Positions 35,069-44,511 of a stretch of 44,511 nt of DNA are shown one piece after another (the first letter of the stretch is position 1; each line of letters starts with the position of its first letter). Source of the DNA: Polynucleobacter sp. (GTDB lineage Bacteria; Pseudomonadota; Gammaproteobacteria; Burkholderiales; Burkholderiaceae); assembly GCA_016462905.1 (NCBI GenBank), contig JAEMSI010000003.1, forward strand, positions 34,445-78,955. The letters run 5' to 3'. Both the position numbers and the translations under genes were made by a program. The notes below the pieces were generated by a model that searched no databases, was not told where the DNA came from, and saw only the letters and a program-made list of their open reading frames with translations.

Positions 35069-37654
35069 TTATAGCGTGACGGTATCGGCTACTTGGCTAA
35101 AGTCTTTAATCTTGTCGAAGTTCATGTAGCGATATACCTCATCGCCTTTCGCGTTCAGCGCTTCAACTTGTTCAAGGTATTCGGTCATGGTTGGAATTCT
35201 TCCCAATAGGGCGGCAACTGAAGCCAATTCAGCCGAAGCTAAGTAAACCCGCGTATCGATGCCTAATCGGTTAGGGAAGTTGCGCGTTGAAGTCGATACC
35301 GCATTAGCCCCTTTGCGCATTTGCGCTTGATTGCCCATGCACAGGGAACATCCTGGCGATTCCATGCGCGCTCCTGTTCGACCCAAGATGCCGTAATAAC
35401 CTTCTTCGGTTAGCATCATGGCATCCATTTTGGTTGGCGGTGCAATCCATAGACGGGTAGGGATATCGGTTTTGCCTTCAAGAATTTTTCCAGCAGCACG
35501 GAAGTGTCCAATATTGGTCATGCAAGAGCCAATAAAGACTTCATCGATTTTGTCGCCAGCGACTTCGGATAAAAATTTGACATCGTCTGGGTCGTTAGGA
35601 CAGGCCAAGATGGGCTCTTTAATTTCGTTCATATCGATTTCGATAATCTCGCAATAATCGGCGTTCTCGTCTGCTTTAAGAAGATGGGGATTGGCAATCC
35701 AAGTTTCCATCGCTTTAATGCGGCGCGTTAGAGTACGTTTATCTTCGTAACCATTGGCAATCATCCATTTCATTAAGGTGATATTGGAGCGCATGTATTC
35801 GATGATGGGTTCTTTGTTGAGGTGAATTGCACAGCCACCAGCCGAGCGCTCTGCTGAGGCATCGGAAATTTCAAAAGCTTGCTCGACTTTGAGATCGGGT
35901 AAACCTTCAATTTCAAGAATGCGACCTGAGAAAATATTTTTCTTACCTTTTTTCTCAAGCGTCAGTAAGCCGCGCTTAATGGCATACAAGGGAATGGCGT
36001 TAACGAGATCGCGTAAGGTAATACCGGCTTGCATCTTGCCTTTGAAACGAACTAATACCGATTCGGGCATATCGAGTGGCATCACACCCGTGGCCGCAGC
36101 AAAAGCAACTAAGCCCGAGCCCGCTGGGAAGGAGATGCCAATCGGAAAACGCGTATGGCTATCGCCACCCGTTCCGCAGGTATCTGGCAACAATAAGCGA
36201 TTGAGCCAACTGTGAATTACACCATCGCCTGGACGCAAAGCAACACCGCCACGATTCGTCATAAAAGCGGGTAGCTCATGATGCGTGCGAATATCCACTG
36301 GTTTTGGATAGGCTGAAGTGTGACAAAACGATTGCATCACTAAATCGGCTGAGAAACCGAGGCAGGCTAAATCTTTTAGCTCATCGCGCGTCATCGGCCC
36401 CGTAGTATCTTGTGAGCCGACAGTAGTCATATGAGGTTCGCAATAAGTTCCAGGGCGAACGCCTTGACCTTCTGGCAAGCCACAGGCGCGACCGACCATT
36501 TTTTGTGCCAAGGTAAAGCCTTTTTTGTTATCGGGCGGGCTAATGGGTACGCGGAATTCGGTTGAAGCGGGCAAGCCTAAAGCAGCACGTGCTTTAGCGG
36601 TAAGACCGCGCCCCACAATCAGCGGAATACGACCGCCTGCACGAACTTCATCCAAAATCACAGGGGATTTCAGGCTAAATTCAGCGATGGGTTTGCCGTC
36701 TTTGAGAACCTTGCCTTCATAAGGGCGCAGTTCGATTACATCGCCCATATTCATCTGCGAGACATCCACCTCAATCGGTAATGCGCCAGCATCTTCCATG
36801 GTGTTAAAGAAAATTGGCGCGATCTTTCCTCCTAAACAGACGCCACCAAAGCGCTTGTTGGGAACAAAGGGGATATCTTGACCAGTCCACCAAAGCACCG
36901 AATTGGTAGCCGATTTACGGGAGGATCCGGTACCAACTACATCACCGACATAGGCGATTTGATTGCCTTTTTCGCGGAGCGCTTCGATTTGTTTCATCGG
37001 GCCACGAACGCCAGGTTCATCGGGGCTAACGCCAGTACGTGGGTTTTTAAGCATGACAGTGGCATGCAAAGGAATATCGGGACGACTCCACGCATCAGGC
37101 GCAGGGGAAAGGCAGTCGGTATTGGTTTCACCAGGTACTTTAAAGACGGTGACTGTTAAGCTTTCTGGAACCGCAGGTCGGCTAGTAAACCACTCGGCAT
37201 TAGCCCAACTTTGAATCACTGCTTTGGCATTGGCATTGCCTGTATCGGCCAATTCTTTCACGTCGTGAAAGTAATCGAACATTAAGAGCGTTTTCTTTAG
37301 AGCTTCGGTCGCAACAGGACCACACTCCGCATCAACGAGTAATTCAACCAAGGGTTTGATGTTGTAGCCACCGAGCATGGTTCCCAATAATTGAGTTGCC
37401 TTGGTGCGCGAAATCAGCGGGGAACTGCGTTTTTTGTTTGCGACATCGGCTAAAAATTCGGCTTTGAGTTTGGCAGCTTCATCAACGCCAGCGGGAATGC
37501 GATAGGTAATGAGTTCGATTAAATCGTTTTCTGTCCCTTGGGGAGGATTTTGTAGGAGCTTGATTAACTCGGCGGTTTGATCTTTGCTAAGGGGCAGGGC
37601 TGGAATTCCTTGCGCTGCGCGCTCTGCTAAGTGGGCTTTATATGCATCTAACAT
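35069..37654 (-). CDS. acnB: Bifunctional aconitate hydratase B / 2-methylisocitrate dehydratase
   Basis: AcnB interconverts citrate and isocitrate in the TCA cycle. From ATG 37654 the protein is 861 aa, beginning [20 protein letters not shown], the standard AcnB N-terminus. AAGG lies 8 nt before it. The frame is open for another 14 codons, which I excluded. The HEAT-like N-terminal domain is followed by the swivel domain ([20 protein letters not shown]) and the catalytic domains with [20 protein letters not shown]. The three iron-sulfur cysteines are in [14 protein letters not shown] and [10 protein letters not shown]. It diverges from pyrG and has a terminator behind it. Confidence 0.96.
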   Translation of the reverse strand: MLDAYKAHLAERAAQGIPALPLSKDQTAELIKLLQNPPQGTENDLIELITYRIPAGVDEAAKLKAEFLADVANKKRSSPLISRTKATQLLGTMLGGYNIKPLVELLVDAECGPVATEALKKTLLMFDYFHDVKELADTGNANAKAVIQSWANAEWFTSRPAVPESLTVTVFKVPGETNTDCLSPAPDAWSRPDIPLHATVMLKNPRTGVSPDEPGVRGPMKQIEALREKGNQIAYVGDVVGTGSSRKSATNSVLWWTGQDIPFVPNKRFGGVCLGGKIAPIFFNTMEDAGALPIEVDVSQMNMGDVIELRPYEGKVLKDGKPIAEFSLKSPVILDEVRAGGRIPLIVGRGLTAKARAALGLPASTEFRVPISPPDNKKGFTLAQKMVGRACGLPEGQGVRPGTYCEPHMTTVGSQDTTGPMTRDELKDLACLGFSADLVMQSFCHTSAYPKPVDIRTHHELPAFMTNRGGVALRPGDGVIHSWLNRLLLPDTCGTGGDSHTRFPIGISFPAGSGLVAFAAATGVMPLDMPESVLVRFKGKMQAGITLRDLVNAIPLYAIKRGLLTLEKKGKKNIFSGRILEIEGLPDLKVEQAFEISDASAERSAGGCAIHLNKEPIIEYMRSNITLMKWMIANGYEDKRTLTRRIKAMETWIANPHLLKADENADYCEIIEIDMNEIKEPILACPNDPDDVKFLSEVAGDKIDEVFIGSCMTNIGHFRAAGKILEGKTDIPTRLWIAPPTKMDAMMLTEEGYYGILGRTGARMESPGCSLCMGNQAQMRKGANAVSTSTRNFPNRLGIDTRVYLASAELASVAALLGRIPTMTEYLEQVEALNAKGDEVYRYMNFDKIKDFSQVADTVTL

Positions 37655-37729
37655 GGCTTTACCTTGAGAAGGGTGAGAATTCAATTTACCCTTCATTTTA
37701 GCAGTTTGGGGCTTATTTTTACAGGGTGT

Positions 37730-39446
<1,717 letters not shown>

Positions 39447-39452
39447 TACGTG

Positions 39453-40325
39453 ATGATGGCCGCCTCTTTTCATTCTCTTTGTGGTTTTGAAATTGGTCCC
39501 CACCAGCCTTTATTTTTAATCGCTGGTCCCTGTGTGATCGAATCGGAGCAATTTGCTTTAGATACAGCAGGCGAAATTAAAACCATTTGTTCCGCATTAA
39601 AAATCCCATATATTTATAAATCATCCTTCGATAAAGCCAATCGTTCTTCGGGCTCATCGTTTCGGGGTTTGGGTATGGAACAAGGCTTGGCTATTTTGGC
39701 GCGAGTAAAAAAAGAAATTGGCGTTCCTGTTTTAACCGATGTTCACGACGCGCACGATGTTGCCGCAGTCGCTGCGGTAGTTGATGTGTTGCAAACGCCT
39801 GCATTCTTGTGCCGACAAACCGATTTCATTACAGCCGTAGCGCAAAGTGGTAAACCCGTGAATATTAAAAAGGGACAGTTTTTATCGCCTTACGAAATGA
39901 ATCTGGTGGTAGAAAAGGCGCGTTCGGCTGCTCAGGCAAAAAATTTGCCCGATCAATTTATGGTGTGTGAACGCGGCGCTTCGTTTGGTTACAACAATTT
40001 GGTCTCGGACATGCGCAGTTTAGCGATTATGCGCAGCACGCAAGCGCCCGTGGTATTTGATGCGACGCATTCGGTGCAATTGCCTGGTGGACAGGGCAAT
40101 ACCAGTGGTGGCCAGCGCGAATTTGTGCCTGTTTTAGCACGCGCCGCTGTCGCGGTTGGAATTAGCGGATTATTTATGGAGACGCATCCGAAACCCGCCG
40201 AAGCTTTATCGGATGGTCCCAATGCGGTTCCTTTAAAACGCCTTAAGGAGTTAGTCGAGTCCTTGATGGCAATTGATGCCGTGGTTAAAAGCAAAAAATC
40301 ATATTTAGAAGATGAATTTAATTAA
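39453..40325 (+). CDS. kdsA: 3-deoxy-8-phosphooctulonate (KDO-8-P) synthase
   Basis: KdsA condenses arabinose-5-phosphate with PEP to make KDO-8-phosphate for the LPS inner core. The protein is 290 aa from ATG 39453; GTG 39450 and ATG 39456 are equally possible and change little. Family motifs include [59 protein letters not shown] and METHPKP. Its place between pyrG and eno is typical of Burkholderiales and many other proteobacteria. The product shows the organism makes lipopolysaccharide. Confidence 0.96.
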   Translation: MMAASFHSLCGFEIGPHQPLFLIAGPCVIESEQFALDTAGEIKTICSALKIPYIYKSSFDKANRSSGSSFRGLGMEQGLAILARVKKEIGVPVLTDVHDAHDVAAVAAVVDVLQTPAFLCRQTDFITAVAQSGKPVNIKKGQFLSPYEMNLVVEKARSAAQAKNLPDQFMVCERGASFGYNNLVSDMRSLAIMRSTQAPVVFDATHSVQLPGGQGNTSGGQREFVPVLARAAVAVGISGLFMETHPKPAEALSDGPNAVPLKRLKELVESLMAIDAVVKSKKSYLEDEFN

Positions 40326-40336
40326 ATCAGAAATGA

Positions 40337-41641
<1,305 letters not shown>

Positions 41642-41665
41642 CCTAGTTTCTATTGACCGACTGCA

Positions 41666-41962
41666 ATGCGCCTGATTATTTATTCGATGTTAGGTTTGTT
41701 GATATTAATTCAATATCCTTTGTGGCTAGGTAGGGGCGGTTGGTTTAAGGTATACGAACTCGATCAGCAATTAAAGGCGCAAGAAGATAAAAATCGTGCT
41801 TTGATATTACGCAATGCTAAATTGGCTGGCGACGTCGCCGATTTAAAAGACGGTACGCGAGCGATTGAGGAACGTGCACGTAGCGAGCATGGCTTAATCA
41901 AAGAAAACGAATATTTCGTTCAGATATTACCGAGCTCAAAGCCTGTGACAAAAACCGATTAA
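41666..41962 (+). CDS. ftsB: Cell division protein FtsB
   Basis: FtsB is a small bitopic divisome protein that forms a complex with FtsL and FtsQ. The 98-aa product has one N-terminal membrane helix (LIIYSMLGLLILIQYPLWL), a periplasmic coiled coil (YELDQQLKAQEDKNRALILR) and the conserved end AIEERARSEHGLIKENEYF. Its position behind eno is the classical one. Its stop shares the palindromic TTAA with the convergent hslO gene, so the two 3' ends overlap by 4 bp. Confidence 0.93.
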   Translation: MRLIIYSMLGLLILIQYPLWLGRGGWFKVYELDQQLKAQEDKNRALILRNAKLAGDVADLKDGTRAIEERARSEHGLIKENEYFVQILPSSKPVTKTD

Positions 41963-42930
41963 TGCCCCTTAGAAGGGGGACGTACGGCATCACTCAGGGT
42001 TTGACTAATAAAGACTTGTTTGCAATCAACGGGGTCGAAGCGATACTCGGCCCCACAAAAATCGCAATGGGTGGTGACTGACCCTTGTTCTTCTAAAATA
42101 CTATCAACCTCTTCTTGACCCATCATTCGCAGTACATCGGCAACGCGTTCGCGCGAACAACGACACGAAAATAGTACCAGGCGCGGAGGAAAGCTTCGAA
42201 CGCCATAGTGATGTGACTCTTCTAGAAAGAGTCTGCGCAAAATAGTTTCTGGAGAAAGGCTTAGTAATTCATCTGCGGTAATCGTTGCGCCTAAGGTTTG
42301 AATGCGGTTCCAACCTTCGATAGCTAGATCGGGGTCGAGTGCTAGCGTTTGGGTTCCGCCATGATCAGGCATTTTTTGTAAAAGTAAGCCACCAACGGCT
42401 TTTTCAGAGCTCGCTAACCAAATACGGGTTTCTAATTGTTCGGAGTTTTGCATATACAACATGATGGCTTCGGCCACGGTTTGGATGGGTTGCAGTTGCC
42501 CTTTGATCTCGTGCTGAAGAGCGACGATTCCTTGATACGGGGGCTGTGAGGCTTGGCGATTGACTGGATCTAATGTAATTACTAAACGACCGCTATGTTC
42601 AGCATCTAATAAAGTCGCTAAGTTGCTATTGGAATCAATGTTTGGGAGATTGTCGGCCATTTTGACCGTGGCCCGAATCGTCAATTGCGAATTGCATTCA
42701 ATCACTAATAAGCGAATGGGACCCTTACTTTGTGCCTGAATAATTAAGGTGCCATCGAGTTTGATACTGGCCATCAGTAGGGCCGCAGCAGCCACAAACT
42801 CCCCCAGAATTCGATTAATCACGGGGTGATCGTGACGGCGTTCTTGAATTGCCCGCCACGTACTCGTTAGGGAGATGATTTCGCCACGGACGGGGGCGCC
42901 ATCACAAACAAAGACTAAAAGTTCATTCAT
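41959..42930 (-). CDS. hslO: Redox-regulated chaperone Hsp33
   Basis: Hsp33 is an oxidation-activated holdase that protects unfolding proteins. From ATG 42930 it is 323 aa. The frame is open for 48 further codons, but these overlap the 5' end of gltX and are not family-like. The C-terminal zinc centre is present as CRCSRER and, after a linker, CDFCGAEYRF, so all four redox-active cysteines are visible. It diverges from gltX by 46 bp and converges on ftsB with a 4-bp overlap at the stops. Confidence 0.92.
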   Translation of the reverse strand: MNELLVFVCDGAPVRGEIISLTSTWRAIQERRHDHPVINRILGEFVAAAALLMASIKLDGTLIIQAQSKGPIRLLVIECNSQLTIRATVKMADNLPNIDSNSNLATLLDAEHSGRLVITLDPVNRQASQPPYQGIVALQHEIKGQLQPIQTVAEAIMLYMQNSEQLETRIWLASSEKAVGGLLLQKMPDHGGTQTLALDPDLAIEGWNRIQTLGATITADELLSLSPETILRRLFLEESHHYGVRSFPPRLVLFSCRCSRERVADVLRMMGQEEVDSILEEQGSVTTHCDFCGAEYRFDPVDCKQVFISQTLSDAVRPPSKGH

Positions 42931-42963
42931 TGCAAAAGTATCCGTGATTTTTGGCTGACCTGA

Positions 42964-42969
42964 GATAAT
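42964..42969 (+). promoter_or_regulatory. -10-like box just upstream of gltX
   Basis: GATAAT ends 7 nt before the gltX ATG. If used, the transcript would start at or next to the ATG. The hexamer is one base from the consensus; no convincing -35 is visible, so the site is tentative. Confidence 0.4.
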
Positions 42970-42976
42970 AGCGAAT

Positions 42977-44374
42977 ATGCACGTACGAACTCGTTTTGCT
43001 CCTAGCCCGACTGGCTTTATCCATTTAGGTAATTTACGGAGCGCCTTATATCCATGGGCGTTTGCGCGCCGCATGCAGGGCGATTTTATTTTACGGATTG
43101 AAGATACTGATGTGGAGCGCTCATCCCTAGAGGCGGTTGAAGTAATTTTGGAGGGGATGCATTGGTTAGGGCTAGATCCCGACGAAGGACCAATTTATCA
43201 AATGCAACGTATAGAACGCTACCAAGCGGTTTTACACGAGATGCTTAAGGCTGGTACGGCGTATTACTGCTATATGAGTGAAGAGGAACTGAATCGAATT
43301 CGTGATCAACAAATGGCTAATAAAGAAAAGCCGCGCTACAACGGATTTTGGCGTCCTGACCATGGAAAAACCTTACCGGCTCCGCCCGCCAATGTTAACC
43401 CCGTAATTCGGTTTAAAAACCCGATAGGGGGGTCGGTGATTTGGAAAGACGCAGTCAAGGGCTTAATTGAAATTAGTAATGATGAGTTAGATGATTTAGT
43501 GATCGCTCGTCCTGATGGTACACCGACCTATAATTTTTGTGTCGTAGTTGATGATTTGGATATGAAAATTACGCATGTGATTCGTGGCGATGATCATGTG
43601 AATAACACCCCACGGCAAATTAACATCATGCATGCTTTAGGCGGTACTGTGCCGATTTATGCGCATTTACCGACTGTGTTGGATGAGCAAGGGGAAAAAA
43701 TGAGTAAGCGCAATGGCGCCATGAGTGTGCGCGATTATCAACGGGCGGGTTATTTGCCTGAGGCGATTTTGAATTATTTAGCTCGTTTGGGTTGGTCGCA
43801 CGGTGATACCGAAATCTTTACGAAAGAACAGTTTGTAAATTGGTTTGATTTGGAGCATTTGGGTCGATCGCCTGCTCAGCATAATCCTGAAAAACTGATT
43901 TTTTTAAATCATCACTACATTGCTAATGGCGATGCTAAGCGTTTGGCCACTCTAGTAAAGCCATTTGCATTTGAGCGTGGTATTGCGATTGATCAGGGTC
44001 CTGATTTTGTCAAAGTAGTTGCCTTATTGAAAGATCGCGCTAATACCTTATTAGAAATTGCCGATGGTGCGAAGTTGTTTTATATGCCAGCGCCTAAACT
44101 AACTGTTGAGCAGCTGCAGCAGAATATTCCCGAAGCAGTGAAGCCTGCGATTCGCGAGTTAATGGGCTTATTAAAAACTACCGAACCCAGCAAGGAATCG
44201 ATTGCTGCGGCGCTGAAGCTGGTACTGACTAAACACGGACTTAAAATGCCGGCTTTGGCGATGCCGATTCGCTATGCTTTGTTTGCCACTACCCAAACTC
44301 CTGCTTTGGACGCTGTCATTGCGGTGATGGGCATAGATGAAACCGTGGCGCGCTTGGAGCGGACTTTGTCTTAA
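42977..44374 (+). CDS. gltX: Glutamyl-tRNA synthetase
   Basis: GltX charges tRNA-Glu. The 465-aa protein begins [20 protein letters not shown], which includes the HIGH-type motif (HLGN). The KMSKR-type motif is [13 protein letters not shown], and the intervening [16 protein letters not shown] is typical of the non-discriminating/discriminating GluRS core. No Shine-Dalgarno precedes the ATG, while a -10-like GATAAT lies 7 nt upstream, suggesting leaderless translation. It diverges from hslO and is followed by a tRNA-Ala gene. Confidence 0.96.
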   Translation: MHVRTRFAPSPTGFIHLGNLRSALYPWAFARRMQGDFILRIEDTDVERSSLEAVEVILEGMHWLGLDPDEGPIYQMQRIERYQAVLHEMLKAGTAYYCYMSEEELNRIRDQQMANKEKPRYNGFWRPDHGKTLPAPPANVNPVIRFKNPIGGSVIWKDAVKGLIEISNDELDDLVIARPDGTPTYNFCVVVDDLDMKITHVIRGDDHVNNTPRQINIMHALGGTVPIYAHLPTVLDEQGEKMSKRNGAMSVRDYQRAGYLPEAILNYLARLGWSHGDTEIFTKEQFVNWFDLEHLGRSPAQHNPEKLIFLNHHYIANGDAKRLATLVKPFAFERGIAIDQGPDFVKVVALLKDRANTLLEIADGAKLFYMPAPKLTVEQLQQNIPEAVKPAIRELMGLLKTTEPSKESIAAALKLVLTKHGLKMPALAMPIRYALFATTQTPALDAVIAVMGIDETVARLERTLS

Positions 44375-44396
44375 GTCTCCTGTGGCTAGGGCGAAG

Positions 44397-44426
44397 TTGA
44401 GGGTTTTTCCCAAAATAGGCTAAAAT
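44397..44426 (+). promoter_or_regulatory. Sigma-70-type promoter of tRNA-Ala
   Basis: TTGAGG (44397-44402) and TAAAAT (44421-44426) with an 18-bp spacer. Transcription would start about 28 nt before the tRNA. Confidence 0.6.
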
Positions 44427-44460
44427 CTCGGATTGTTTTGCTTGTGGGTATGGAATTAAA

Positions 44461-44511
<51 letters not shown>

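Noticed and set aside
37655..37696. Upstream extension of acnB (14 codons)
   Set aside because: The conserved AcnB N-terminus starts at MLDAYK, and AAGG is correctly spaced before ATG 37654.
42931..43074. 48-codon N-terminal extension of hslO
   Set aside because: It lies across the 5' end of gltX and does not resemble Hsp33, whose normal N-terminus begins at 42930.

Overview
The window is a continuous stretch of a bacterial chromosome from a betaproteobacterium of the order Burkholderiales. The closest fit is a low-to-moderate-GC freshwater lineage such as Polynucleobacter. This rests on gene content and order (pyrG-kdsA-eno-ftsB; tig-clpP-clpX-lon-tRNA-ppiD; phaC-phaB-phaR), an orphan Bug/TctC-type solute receptor, and frequent TTA/ATT/AAT codons that a high-GC Burkholderia would not use. 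No similarity search was possible, so the genus is an inference. Genes are tightly packed: neighbouring genes overlap by 4-8 bp or sit a few bases apart, and no stretch over 300 bp lacks a gene. I see no phage, transposon, CRISPR array or obvious horizontally acquired island.

Layout. 1-2.8 kb: the 3' end of an unrecognised gene, then a Bug-type receptor and the lysophospholipid transporter lplT on the minus strand. 2.8-6.7 kb: alanine racemase alr, outer-membrane assembly lipoprotein bamD (minus), and the coupled pair rluD-pgeF. 6.8-12.5 kb: a polyhydroxybutyrate block, phaC-phaB-phaR, then rimO and a BktB-like beta-ketothiolase. 12.5-17.4 kb: mfd on the minus strand, diverging from the isoprenoid genes ispD-ispF. 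17.5-25.4 kb: tRNA-Leu, then the protein-quality-control cluster tig-clpP-clpX-lon, tRNA-Val, and a PpiD-like periplasmic chaperone that lacks its parvulin domain. 25.4-31.7 kb: a tesA-like esterase diverging from a ybbA-like ABC ATPase, then purL and a spermidine-synthase-like protein. 31.7-35.0 kb: a small accessory block with an NhaR-like LysR regulator, a TerC-Usp fusion and an SbtA-type bicarbonate transporter. 35.0-44.5 kb: acnB (minus), pyrG-kdsA-eno-ftsB, hslO (minus), gltX and a truncated tRNA-Ala.

How the genes work together. Most serve central functions: carbon storage (PHB), folding and proteolysis in cytoplasm and periplasm, envelope building (Alr, PgeF, KdsA, BamD, LplT), nucleotide synthesis (PurL, PyrG), glycolysis/TCA (Eno, AcnB) and translation (GltX, RimO, RluD, tRNAs). 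The least ordinary segment is 31.7-35.0 kb. There the TerC membrane protein is fused to a universal-stress domain that keeps its own Shine-Dalgarno sequence and ATG. A palindromic operator candidate lies between it and the regulator. A terminator hairpin carries the only visible ribosome-binding site of the downstream bicarbonate transporter in its 3' arm. Other oddities are apparent CTG starts for alr and bamD, -10 boxes placed for leaderless initiation at purL and gltX, a long insertion in ClpX, and short tandem repeats that begin at the stop codons of tig and purL. No strong candidate for a wholly new multi-gene system was found.
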